64,000 nucleotides of DNA from Megaustenia siamemsis (Eukaryota > Mollusca > Gastropoda > Stylommatophora > Ariophantidae): positions 56,224,833 to 56,288,832 of the forward strand of contig JAVIAB010000159.1 in NCBI GenBank assembly GCA_032433765.1, read 5' to 3'. Shown here piece after piece: positions 46,673-58,559 of the stretch. The first letter of the stretch is position 1, and each line of letters begins with the position of its first letter. The translations under genes and the position numbers were made by a program. The notes under the pieces were generated by a model that was given only the letters and a program-made list of their open reading frames with translations, was not told the origin of the DNA and did not search any database.

Positions 46673-48785
46673 GCGATCGAGACTCAATCAGAGTAGGATT
46701 CCAGACTCTCTCATGAAGTCAGCTGTCTGTTTAAGCGAATCGATTGACCCATATAGTATCTCCTCCAGGTAGGTGGGCGTTAACCACATTGCTCTTCTCA
46801 GGTCTGTGTACTAGGGGCAGTCCTGTAGAACATGTTTTGTGGTCATATTGTCCAATGTACAGTGGCATAGGCTGTTTGTTCCTATTTTGAATTTGCTGAA
46901 CATGTGATTTCTCGTTCCATTGTGGCCTGTGCGTAGGCGAAGTATGATGACTTGATCCCTCCTTGATAGTTGGTGGTATCCGTCACTCTCGTTATGCTTT
47001 GGGTGTTCACGTTTCCATTTTTCATGGAACTGACCCTTGAGGATGGATTAGGCTTCATCATAACTGAGCGGATGGTTCTCTTGTGGTAATCTCCCTCCCT
47101 CTTTAGCTAATTTGTCTGCGCGTTCGTTCCCGTGTATATTACAGTGTGATGGTATCCACTGAATGACTACTCTCTGGAAGTTATTGCATAGTTGGTCCAG
47201 GGTAGCTCTCAAGTCATCTAGTTCATTGTTCTTGGGGCTTTTTAGAGCTGATAGTACTGACAGTGCATTAGTCAGAATCACCAATTTATTGTGCATATTA
47301 TTTTTGTGTTGAGTAGCCATTGTTGAAAAACAGAGCCATAGATTGTAGAAGCAGTGATCTCCGCCATATGTGTCATTTTGGCACGCAAGGTTTCTTTTAT
47401 TGAGATTGTGGTTCTGCCCAATGTGCCGTCTTCGGCTCGAAATGACAATAGATAGATAGCCATTGTTGAGCTTTTCTGATGGCATCAGCTTCTGCTTTAA
47501 AGTTGTTTGAGAATGTTCCAGTAGCTATTGACTTGTTGATCTCGTCCTGGTTGCTCAGCCTCAAGAACACACCTCTCCCTCCATTTCTGGTGGTATTTGT
47601 AGCAGAGCCATCTGTATATATGTGGGACCAAGAGTCCTGTGGGTAGGTATCGTGTATATTTTTTTCTGCTACGTGTTTTCTTTCTGTGTCTGATTGGGTG
47701 CCTTTTTTCATGATTCCTGTTATATTTTTCTGAAGTTTTGGTATTCTATGTTTTCCACGAGGAGAAATATCAGATGGGCCCAAGTGTTTCGATATTGTTT
47801 GGGAAAGTACTGGGTCTCCAGTAGTTAGTTCATTGGCAATTGTAGCGAAGTTGCTCCTCTTTAGTCGTACAATTCCGGAACCAGATATTCTTTGGTGCAT
47901 GGGGTGGCTAAGGAGCCTTATATATTTCTCCGCTTGTTGCAATACTTTAGTGACCCGTCTGTCATCTAAGGGAAATAATCCTGTTATTGTTTCTAGAGTC
48001 TTGATAGGTATAGATTTCATTGCACCAGTAATGATACAGGCAGCTTAATTCTGTATTCTGGTAATTTTTTTAAGGTGTGATTTGGAAGCCATAGCCCAGG
48101 TTGTGACTCCATACTCTAAAACTGGTCTGACTCTTCCTACGTATAGTCTTTTCAAAATATTGCTGTCTGCTCCCCAGTCCGTTCCTGCCAATTTCGTTGT
48201 CTGGCTTTCATCCTTGCTCTCTATATCTGATTTTTCCAAGTCATTCTGCGATTCATGGTGACACCAAGATATGTTAGGTTGTGGTCAATAGGTAGTGTAT
48301 GATCCTTTAACTTCAAATTTGCAGAGAGTTTTTTCCTTGGTAGGCTGAAAATTGTGTATGTAGTTTTCGTTGATTGGTAAAAACCAGGTGTTCGTCCAAT
48401 TCTCAAATTCACCTAAGGCATCTTGCATCAAGGGTCCAGCCACCGACATACTTTCCTCGGGAGCCCATAACGACAGATCAACTGCGTATATTGCTGAGTG
48501 TATTCTGGATGGAATGTCCATTACGATGTCATTTATGAAAATTAAAAAGAGTGTTGGGGACAAGACTCCGCCTTGTGGGACACCTTGCTCGATAGAGACC
48601 TTCTTACTTAGTTGACCTTGAACTTGTACTCTGGCCGTTCTATCCTGAAGGTAATGAGAGACCCAATTGAATAAACGACCCTGGATGCCAAGTCTAAAAA
48701 GCTTGTTCTTTAAACCATCTCGTCAAACCCTATCAAAAGCCTTCTCCGTGTCGGCCAACAATTGTAATGTATAGCTCAGTTCTGA
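46608..48785 (-). mobile_element. LINE group F: reverse transcriptase, RNase H and GA tail
   Basis: The longest group F copy, minus strand, 5' truncated in the RT. Order: DTEKAFDRV (RT), EQGVPQGGVLSPTLFLIFIN (RT), IYAVDLSLWA (active-site box, YAVD in place of YADD), WFLPIN, TYLGVTMNRRMTW, LYVGRVRPVLEYGVTTWA, then RNase H with HIYTDGSATN, NNFKAEADAIRKA, ILTNALSVLSALK and IQWIPSHCNIHGNERADKLA, and the C-terminal tail before cgcag and a GA tail (CT run at 46608-46672). Frameshifts at about 47470 and 48230-48290 plus the altered active site show it is dead. A PQG-type RT with C-terminal RNase H points to an I/Jockey-like relative. Confidence 0.9.
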
Positions 48786-49262
48786 AAGCTATAAAGATTA
48801 ATTCAATGTAATTAAAGGAAACTGTCTTTCCTTGCAACACTTCACTACACACATGAATAAAATACTTCGACTTTGTGTCCGCTTATGCGGTAAATGATGT
48901 GGTTAAATACTAAACAAAATGTAGCGCTATGTTTTAAATATCACACCAAGTCGACGTTGCTCTTGTGCATTCTCGTCACCACACTTTGGTGATATTAGCC
49001 CCTGATATGTCCGGCCCCAGTAGGTGAGTTCATCCAATCACGTTCATGGCGGAGAATTCTACTCATGCCATCTACTAATGTCTGAGACTTGGGATTAAAT
49101 GAAAAAGTGCGTGTCAAGTAAGAACGGAAAACACATGCAATGATAAAAGTGATACATAAAATGATATGGATGAACATGATTCCACAAAGAGAGCAAGACA
49201 TTCGCATGTACAGTTACTTCAGTTACTATTCTTTTTTTCAATTTTAATTTTTTTTAAAGCTG
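48786..49262. other. No recognised gene
   Basis: A minus-strand frame (48995-49207) begins with a hydrophobic stretch (IMFIHIILCITFIIACVF) that could pass as a membrane segment, but there is no splice donor or homology to support a gene. Confidence 0.35.
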
Positions 49263-49272
49263 CGATAACATC

Positions 49273-51042
49273 ATCATCATGTGTCATACCGGTTAGCGTA
49301 GGCGATCAGGTCCTTCCACAATTATATCCACAGTGCATTGTATCTATTCTGTTGTTAACTGTTCCCCATGAAATGACACAAAGCTATCCAGTATTTTCTC
49401 TCTGTGTCGTCCGCGATCTCTCTTTCCTTGTATTTTTCTAGTTGTAACCAAGTATTCCAACTTTCCTATTCTCATGATGTGCCCAAACAATGTTGATTGT
49501 TTCTTTCTGATGTTTTATGAACTACCATTTTGTGTTGCCCTTTTTGAGAATTTCTTCATCGGGCTTTTTGGCTGTCCAGGGAACTTTCAACATACTTTTG
49601 AGAAAACTCATCTATGTGGCCACTAATCGTCTTTTCATTTGTTTGTCTACTGTCCATGATTCGCTTCTATAGGTCAGAATTATTTCTATATGGCACCGAT
49701 GAACTATATTTTTCACTTCTATTGACATAGATTTGTTGCATAAGGTACTTTTCATTTTCTGATATGCTGTTATGGCCCGAGCCATTCTACTTTTTATTAC
49801 TGTGGTGCATCTTCCATATCATGTTATTATTGTGCCAAAGTATTTGACGCGTTGCACTTGTTTCAGATTTGTCCTGTTTATTTTTATGTTGCAAGACGGT
49901 GATAATCGTTTCTTTGATATGACCATTATTTCTGTTTTCTTACTATTCAGACTGAGATCTTTTTTGTTGCTTTCTTTTACTATTATGTATATCAATTATT
50001 GTAGTTAATTCTCTGTCTCGGCTATTAAGACTGTGTCATTCGCATATCGCAACTTATTTATGTTATGACTGTTGACTACAATTCGTTTTTTGGTCTACTA
50101 TTGATCTCATAATATGTTCGCTGTAAAGTGAAAATAAATCCGGCGACAGAACACAGCCTTTGCTTGACGTCTTGTTTTATATATTGGAATTGTCTTGTTT
50201 AGTTGCTAATTCATATAGCTGCTGTATGTTGCTAGTACATGTTTTTTTTTTTTTAATGATTCGCAGATCCTTGCCATCAATGTTTAATTTTTCCAGCATA
50301 TTGATTATTTCCACATGCTTTACTTTGTCAAATGCTTTTGTGCAGTCTATCAAGCAGATATATATATCGTTCTTTACCTTTATAGCTCTTTCTGTCAATG
50401 ATCCTAAGATGTATATTGCATTATTGGTGCCCTTTCCTTCCAAAAATCCACATTGTTCCTCACTTATTTCTGGTTTTATTTTGTTTCTTATATGTCTCAT
50501 GATGATTCTTAGTAATATTTTTGTCATATGGCTCATGAGACTAATAGTGCGATGGTCTTCACAATCAGTGGCGCCTGACTTCTTCGGTATGGCTACAAAG
50601 ATAGATTTTAGTAGATCATCGGGTATGTGCCCAGTGCTATATATGTCATTGAGTAGTTTTGTTGTAACTTGTACTCCCAGCTCTCCTAATGCAGTTATCT
50701 CTTCGATTGTTATATTGTCGGTACCTGGAGCTTTGCCTCTTTTCATGTGCTGAATGATATCCTCCACTTCACCCTACATTAGTGGGGGTCATGTGTCTTT
50801 TTTTGAATTGTTTAGATCTGGTCTTTCATCATCATAGAGTTGACTGATATATTCTGTCCATTTTTCCATTGTCTTCTCCTATCCAATTATTATATTTACT
50901 TCATTTGATTTCACACATCGTGAAACTTTGACTTCCTTTCTTCCTGTTAATTCAAATAACTGATTGTGCACACATTTTTAATTTCTCTTTTGTTGTTTTT
51001 TTTTTATACATTTCTTCATATTTCTGTTTTATCAAAAATCTA
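49273..51042 (-). mobile_element. LINE group A, 1.77 kb, bounded by a 10-bp target-site duplication
   Basis: The best preserved group A copy. The minus strand reads MEDIIQHMKRGKAPGTDNIT, SGATDCEDHRTISLMSHMTK, EEQCGFLEGKGTNNAIYIL, DIYICLIDCTKAFDKVKHVE and then, with frameshifts, SPDLFSLYSEHIM-like, RYADDTVL-like, EVIVLS-like and the tail, ending in ATG repeats at 49273-49280. A 10-bp direct repeat cgataacatc flanks it at 49263-49272 and 51043-51052. It is 5' truncated before the endonuclease. Confidence 0.93.
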
Positions 51043-51052
51043 CGATAACATC

Positions 51053-51692
51053 TAACTCAAAACAAAGAAGAAAATACCCACTACGCTGACAGCTTACCCA
51101 TATGAGGCACATGTGCTTCAATGTTCACATCTCAATTTGTAGAGAATGAATTGTTTTCTCTTTTATAGCATTTTATAATATTAAGAAGCGTTACAATTTT
51201 AAAAATTATTTCTGATGGCTTCAGTGTTGCAAATTATTGTATTTGAGCGCGCAACACATAAACACACTCACGTTCACCTGGAAATATAAGCAATCATGGC
51301 GTCTACTTCAATAAATCACAAACACATACACACAGATAGACATACACAAATATGCCGAGATTCGTTTATAATTAAACGAGCCAAAAGCTCACACAGACGG
51401 CTACACACAACTATATCATGCTTCTGGTATATCCCAATGTACACAACAAGGAAGACACGTTTATTGTATACTTCATTGAAGACAATGTCAGTGAATCTGT
51501 TAAATGTCCTCGATAAAAAAGAACACATACACAATAATTCAAGAAGATGTGAAAGCTAATGTAAAGATTGTCTCACTAAAGGCAACTGTTAGGAAAAAAC
51601 CTGCGAGGAACAAGCATAAACAGCAGAGGAATATCAATAGACAGACTTTATGCCTTTGAGCGATAACAAACGTATTCATTAGAATGCAAATA
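51053..51692. other. No recognised gene
   Basis: Anonymous AT-rich DNA between two LINE insertions. It holds short frames without motifs (for example 51296-51559). Confidence 0.4.
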
Positions 51693-51698
51693 ATTGTT

Positions 51699-54022
51699 TT
51701 CCCTCTTCCTCCTCTTTCCTTCCTCATCTGCCTTTCAGCGTCGAGGGGATATATAATTTGCGGTCTTTTGATCTTCTGTTCCCCTCTGCTGCTGTTATGT
51801 ATCCTAGTGCTTCTAATATTCCGTCGATCCATCTTTTTCGTGATCGACCCTTGGGTCTGGTGTTCTCACAACAGTTGAAGGCTCGTTGTGTTGTGTTTTG
51901 ATCTTTCTGCTTTGTCAGGTGGCCAAACCATTTTATCTGTTGTTTCCTTATATATTCTATGGCGGGGGCTATTCCTAGCTTTTTTCTCAGTTTTTCATTT
52001 GTGATCTTATCTTTCAGACTGTTTCCTGTCATTCGTCTAACACATTTCATCTCTGTAGAGGTTATTTATCTTATTGTTCTTGCATCTAGCGTCCAGGTCA
52101 GGCATTGGTAGCACAACGTTGGGATGAAGATTGCATTGCATAGTGCTCTTTTTCCCTGCAGAGTTATTTCCTTGTTGGACAATAGTGGTGATAACTGTCC
52201 GATGATCTGACAAGCTTTGTTGCATCTTGATTCTATCTCTGCTGTTTGAGAATTATTGTTTGTCATTAGACTCCCTAGGTATGTGTATTCCTCTACATGT
52301 TTTAGTTGTCTGCCTTCTATAGTTATGTTGATGTTCTGTTTATTTTTGGCGACATTCATAACTTCTGTTTTGTTGATGTTGATTTTCATGTTGTATTTTG
52401 TGCCTGAGATGTTGAGTTTGTTTAAGTGTTCGTGTAGGTCTTCTATTCTTTCGTGTATTAGTGCCTCATCGTCTGCAAATAAAAGCTCGTTGATCTCCTC
52501 TGTCTCTGATGGGTTGGCTAGCTTGCATATATAGACCACGTATGTAACAAACAGTAGGGGGGATAGTACGCACCCTTGTCTTACACCTGATCTAACTTCT
52601 AAGTGGTCTGTGTAGCCTGATGCTGTTCTGACCCTGCAGCTGCTGTTGACGTAGAAAATTAGGATGGTTAGATGTTGGCTTACTCCCTATGTTGTTAGTA
52701 CCTCTCACAGCTGTTCTCTGTTTACTCTGTCAAATGCTTTTTCCTGGTCAATGAAAGCTATGTATACGTTTTGATTGTGTTCTGTCGTTTTTCTGCAAGC
52801 TGTTTTAATGTGAATAGTGCGTCGGTACATCCTCTGTTTTTTTTCGGAACCCCATTTGAGAATCTCTTAACTGTAGTTCTATTATTGGTCTCAGCCTTTT
52901 TTTCCAAGATTTTGATGTATAACTTTCCTACATGGCTGAGAAGAGATATACCTCTATATTGATTGCAGTCTCTTTTGCTACCTTTCTTTTTCCATATTGG
53001 TGTGATGATTGCCTTTTGCCAGTCTTCTGGAGCTTGTTGTTAGTGCCATGCTGCATTAAATATTCTGTGCAGCCATTGCACTCTTGTTCCTTCTGCTGCT
53101 GCTATTATTTCTATTGGTATGTTATCTATAACCGGCGCTTTATTTCTTGGTGCATATTTGATTACTTCTTCGATTTCCTCTTCCATGATGTTGTAGCGTG
53201 GTTTTGTTGTCTTATTGGTAGTTGATATGTTTAACAGGTCTTCAAAATAGTATGTCCATCTTTGTTGCATACGTTGTTTATTTGATATTGGCTGTCCGTC
53301 TTTGTCATTTATGAGCTCAGTAGGATCATGGTTTTCTTTTCCATCTCAGGTGGCTTGTATTGCTTTGTAGAAATATCTTGTGGCTGTCTTGTAGACCCTG
53401 CTCATGTTTTGTCCGAATTCTCTCCAATTCTTTTGCTTAGCTTCTTTGATCAACATTTTAACTCTTTTTCGAACTAAGGCATATTTTTCATATTTTTCTT
53501 GGTTCTTGTTCGCCCTCCAATTTTTTAAACAGTTTCTTCTTTTCTTTAATTGCTTCTCTGATTATTTCCTTCAACCACGGGGTGTTCTTTTTCCATTATT
53601 TTGTTATTAACTTCGTTCCACAAACTGTTTTAGAGATGCTGGTTACTGTTTCCTTAAGTTGTTTCCACTCTTCTTCTACTGTGAATACTTCGTTAGGGAG
53701 TTTCTTGAATTCCTCTGTTAGATTTTCTTCTAGGATTACCCTTGATTCTTGACCATTTAATTGTTTTATTTTTATTGTTTGTTCTTTTCGGTTCTTTTGC
53801 TTGTTTTCGTATATTCTCTTTATTTTTGGCTGTTTTAGTGTGATCATAACTATCTTGTGATCCGTGTCATCTGTAACATTTGGGATTACTCTACTGTCGG
53901 TTACTCTTTTCCTGTTCTGTTGTCTTGTTAGTATAAAATCTATCTGGCTTCTGCATGTTGTGTCATTCCATTTGTACCAGGTGTATACTTCCTCTTCATA
54001 AAAGTATAAATTATCAACTAAC
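51699..54022 (-). mobile_element. LINE group B, 2.3 kb, next to the splice acceptor of receptor copy 3
   Basis: The minus strand starts inside the endonuclease (YTWYKWNDTTCRSQIDFILT, DTDHKIVMITLKQPK), then a linker, KYAPRNKAPVIDNIPIEII (RT start), AFIDQEKAFDRVN-like, GVRQGCVLSP-like, LFADDEALIHERIEDLHEHL (FADD), RMTGNSLKDKITNEKLR, WFGHLTKQKDQNTTQ, and the final STLKGR with an aggaag-rich 3' end at about 51700. A 6-bp repeat attgtt (51693-51698 and 54023-54028) may be the target duplication. Frameshifts remain, but the copy is less decayed than the one at 10890. Its 5'-truncated end lies only 16 bp before the receptor acceptor. Confidence 0.88.
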
Positions 54023-54038
54023 ATTGTTATCGTTGCAG
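54017..54038 (+). other. Splice acceptor of receptor copy 3 with LINE-derived branch-point candidate
   Basis: The acceptor is ttgttatcgttgcag ending at 54038. The nearest branch-point-like word, caactaac (A at 54021), lies within or at the very end of the antisense LINE B sequence, 17 nt from the AG. Confidence 0.55.
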
Positions 54039-57000
54039 TGAGTTGTCAAAGAAAGTCTTCAAACTTCCCGTTAGAGGGGTGTGCCACAGAGAAGATAGAC
54101 GTGTTATGTTTGTATGATAAATACATATATGGAAACATTGACACTTTGTGCATTAACTTTATGGAACATCTGTTAAGCTTCCCTCACAACATGTCAACTC
54201 CTCGTGTTTTATTGGCTGAAGTTTACGACGAGTATTCTGTGCCCAATGCCTTCGTTAACTTCAGTTCATGGCATTTCGACGTACCCCGTAAAAAGACACC
54301 GTATGGATACAATAAAACAGAAGATAAAACTCAAAGTTATACAAATATCAACATAATCATGGAGCACAAAGTACAATTTATTAATCGGTTGTTTTCTGAG
54401 ATGGGAGGAGTTAGAAGAAACGCGATTCACATGGCGGTAATGTTTATTGATGGATACGACTTGACTTATGAAGACTGGAGGAATGTACCACGTGTTTTAG
54501 AGCATCAAGAAACGGATATAAAAATATTCACTGCTGTGATAGATGTTAAAAATGAAAACAAATTTTTTTATCGTAGGGACACGATTATTTTAGGTTATGC
54601 CATATCGATTTATTCCGACTATGTATTAATTATGCCAATATGTAACCAATGTCTGAAACAATGGTGGCAGTTTGAGCATATACACGGCTCATATTCAATC
54701 TCATGTTACAGAATAATGCAGTCTCATCTCTACTTTGATGTTTCACTGCCTTATTATGATTTTAAATATAGTGCCAGTTATATTGGAATTGACAGTAAAT
54801 ACGAGTTGATGTTTGTACAAAATAAAATCTTCTCATATTTAGCTAGTCTGAGAAATTTAAGTCAAAATATTTATCCTGCTCAATTTTACATTAACCTCTA
54901 TAGAGACACTACATTTATTGCCACGAGATTTATTTGGAATTTAGAAATTAACGCTCAGCAAGAACGTCCAAATATGATTAATCACTGGCTGCCTGGTAAA
55001 CCTTCTGGTGATTCTTCAAACCGTGGTGCAGTGTGGCAGTTCGACCGGAGACAAAACATAAATCACACCTCTAACGATTCCCGTTACCAAGATGATTTTG
55101 TTGATGGATGGGTGGATGTTGGTGACAACCAGAACAACACATTCCAGTTGTGGAAGATTGCCTTTCCTCGGAGAATTGACGATGACATCATCCATGCGGA
55201 CATAAAGCCAGCTTCTGACGAAAGTTTTGACAAAGTTTTAACAGATGCAGGCTTTGTTGAATACAAATCTAATATTGTGTCTGTCTCGTTCAACTCTGGA
55301 AATGTAAATTTTCTCAAATTTCTTGAACAAACAGATTACAAGTTATTTCCCCTCTTTGACTGTGGGGTAGGCGCAGATAAAACTCGATACATTTCCTATT
55401 CTATGGTCTGTGACAGCTTCAATGATTGTAACAACAATCGAGATGAAGGTTTGTGCTGGAAGCCCGTCACTGAGACAAGGGATTTATACAACAATAAATG
55501 TCACGGGATCTATTGTTGTGACGGTTCTTGCTTGTTCTGGCGGTGGGTTAATGATGGACAAGAGGATTGTTCTGTTTGTGATAGACTGTCTGGGACAAAG
55601 TTCAACGATGAAAGTGTGGTCCTTCACAAGTATTTGAAGATAAACGAGACTTGTGCCTTTATTTGTAATGATGATAAATGTGTTCACTTCTCCCAGCTAA
55701 ACGATGGACACGTTGACTGTACTGGATGGGAGGGACCCTTGGATGAGACTTGTGCCTTTATTTGTAATGATGATAAATGTGTTCACTTCTCCCGGCTAAA
55801 CGATGGACACGTTGACTGTACTGGATGGGAGGGACCCTTGGATGAGACGATAGGAAAGCTGGAAACAGCGGACACTTGTCACAACCAACATGGTCATAGA
55901 ATATGGGCTCCGAGATGTGTCTATGTCAGAGACAGATACGACATTGTTATTGGCTGTAGAGATATGTCCCATCTAGAGAACTGTTCGGACTTTGAATGTC
56001 CAGTTGGATATTTTAAATGTCCAGACACATACTGTATTCCTCAACATTATGTCCTTGATGGGAAACTAGATTGTCAAGCAATGGAGGATGAAGAAATTGA
56101 TAAAATTGTTCCATGTAGCGGAAATTTTGCCTGCTGGGATAGTAAAGTGTGCCTCCATCCTGACCTAGTTTGTAACGGGCATCCTGACTGTCCACATAGA
56201 GACGACGAAATGGATTGCGCTTTGAAATGTGTCGAAGGTTTCCGCTGCTTGTCAGGGACAGTTACTGTATCCAGTTACAACAAAGCAATTCCCCTGACCA
56301 AGTTCCCTTCGTTTGATTCAGAAACCAGAAATATGGACATGTCCGGTGTGAGCTTGTTTGGTACAAATTTTGACGACGCTGAAATACCCAAGAAGACCGT
56401 GGTCATTAAATGGTCTAACTGTCAAATAGGTTTCTTAGACCATGATTTTTTCTATAAATTATATTTTCTTCAAGAGGTAGACTTCAGCAACAACCACATT
56501 CAGATAATTGACGGCAGAAACAATTTATTTCCAGAATCTATGCACAGTCTCCGTCTGTTGAACCTGTCCTATAATAAAGAACTTGTCTCCGTGAAATATC
56601 TGAAATTTGCTGCTTTAGAAACACTGGACCTCTCCCACACGAGCCTGACCCATCTCGATGCATCTTTCCTTGAAGAGTTTCCAATCTTGAAAACTTTAGA
56701 TATCAGTTATACATTTATAATTAATTTCCACGAAAATATATTTCCATCTAAACTGAACTTACAAACGCTAGATTTACGTGGACTACCAGTGGACAATTTC
56801 TTTACAGATTTTTTCAGCGGTCTCTCTATCAGTCAACATCTGTACACTGACAATTTTGAGCTATGTTGTCCACAAATTAAGGGAGAAGAGATTCCATACT
56901 ACACGTGTCACGGTCCTGTCGAAGCCATTTCCTCTTGTTTTGACCTGATAGGACTCAAGGTTCAGCGTGTTCTTCTCTGGGTGGTCACACTACTTGCCAC

Positions 57001-57844
57001 TCTGGGTAGCATGTTGATCATTGTCTACAGTGTAATCTGGGATAGGTCATCACTGCTATCCCATTATGAGCTGGTTGTAACAAGTTTAGGTATATCAGAC
57101 TTTATTGCTGGGGTCTATTTGTTCATTATTGTTGTTGCAGATTACTACTATCGTGACGTTTATGTTCTCTATGACAAGACCTGGAGAGAAAGTATTGCCT
57201 GTAGACTTGCTGGCTTTTTGGCTACTCTGTCTAGTGAGTCTTCAATATTCTTTATCTTTCTGAAAACTCTCGACATATTCTTTAAAATAAAGTTCCCATT
57301 TTGTCAAATCAAGTTTACAGAATCTGGTACAATTATCGCCATGTTGTTTTCTTGGATTGTCGCCTTTCTTCTAGCAATGACACCGATTGTGTTCAAGTAT
57401 GAAATAAATTCTTCTAACGCGATGTGTATTGGGTTACCCTTGACAACTGAACGTCTCAGTGGCTGGGAGTTTTCATTTAGCCTGTTTATTGTGCTTAACC
57501 TATTCCTATCTTTGACCATATCCTACGGTTTACGAGTCACCTCCCTTGCCATATCTGACAACAGAATTGGTCGAGCAGAGTCAAATGCTTGTCCCACAAT
57601 GGACGAACATATCATAGTTGTCAAACAACTGTCCCTGGTAGCTCTGTCCAACTTGTTGTGTTGGTTTCCTATATGATTCATGGGACTATTATCTCTTGGC
57701 AGACACGAGATCAACAACGATGTTTACGCCTGGACAACGGTTATTGTCCACCCAATAAAGTCTGCAGCAAACCCATTTCTCTGTATGATCCCTGTCCTTA
57801 AGGACAAGTGGGAAAGGTTTAGATATGGAAGGTCAAGGTCCTAG
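54039..57844 (+). pseudogene. GRL101-like receptor, copy 3: full-length architecture, stop before TM7
   Basis: Open for 1212 codons up to a TGA at 57674-57676. Residues: N-terminal Cys region 3-50, VWA-like 55-190 (TPRVLLAEVYD, HMAVMFIDGYD, DIKIFTAVIDV), lectin-like 202-376 (WLPGKPSG, VDGWVDVG; most lectin Cys lost), LDLa-type modules 440-735 with one duplicated in frame (538-570 and 571-603), LRRs 805-930 (LQEVDFSNN, LRLLNLSYN, LKTLDISYT), Cys hinge, then 7TM from about 972. The frame stops right after CWFPI in TM6, but the same frame continues past the TGA for 55 codons (TM7 and C-tail, ending at 57844). Copy 2 has GGA at this codon, so one substitution explains it. Other key changes: TM1 GS in place of GN, TM3 DIF (1079-1081) in place of DRY, TM7 NPFLC in place of NPFLY. 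It is very unlikely to signal through G proteins. The ectodomain frame is intact, so decay is recent or the ectodomain still matters. Confidence 0.9.
55646..55843 (+). repeat. In-frame 99-bp tandem duplication inside copy 3
   Basis: The 99-bp segment beginning gagacttgtgcctttatttg occurs at 55646-55744 and again at 55745-55843. By eye only one base differs (cccagcta versus cccggcta). It adds 33 residues, one whole LDLa-like module (CAFICNDDKCVHFS, NDGHVDCTGWEG). Copy 2 has a single version. Confidence 0.97.
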
Positions 57845-58559
57845 GGTTTATTTATATAACTGGTGTTAATTCAGAAGTTTTCACTGTTTGTATAACGCGA
57901 CACATTTAACCAGTAATTAACCTGAACTGTGTGCTTTTTTAAATATAGTAAATGTCGTTGGAATACAATATGGACTGTTTAAAGCTATTTACAGAGATAT
58001 AATATGCTGAACACGAATTTTCTTAAAATGTACACATCATAAACTATACCATAAGCATCCCATCTGAAACAGATGAATTATATTTTTAACTAATTTATTT
58101 ATAGCTTGCATCACGCTTTTATCCTTTAATATGTGTTTCCATTAATTGTTTATTTCTCTTTTACTCGCTGTTGACAACCGTACAACCAATTTATGTGATC
58201 AGGTTTTTTTATCTTCGATTCACTTTGCTCACAGTTTCACCTTAGTTTTTCCAGGAATATTGACATATAATTTCAAGATTTATAAACAAGTGTTAGGTAT
58301 TTCTCACGACCTTTGACGTATTTTCTCAATCATTTATCATTGTGTAATAGTCCAAAAATATGTAATCACCCGATATAATTGTCAGATAATACTTGATGTT
58401 CATTTAAAACAAATATTTATCTAATACACACGACCCTTTATAATAAGTTATTAGTCTGTGAGAACCTCCTGTATATTAGATAAGGAGCCTACAATCAAAT
58501 CTATAACATTCAATCAAACAACAGTATTATTTTATAACTAGTTCATTTAGTGCTATCTT
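57845..58559. other. 3' flank of receptor copy 3
   Basis: AT-rich sequence without gene or repeat that I can recognise. Confidence 0.4.

Noticed and set aside
48995..49207. 70-codon minus-strand frame starting with a hydrophobic stretch
   Set aside because: It looks a little like a signal-anchor, but no splice site, homologue or partner exon supports it.
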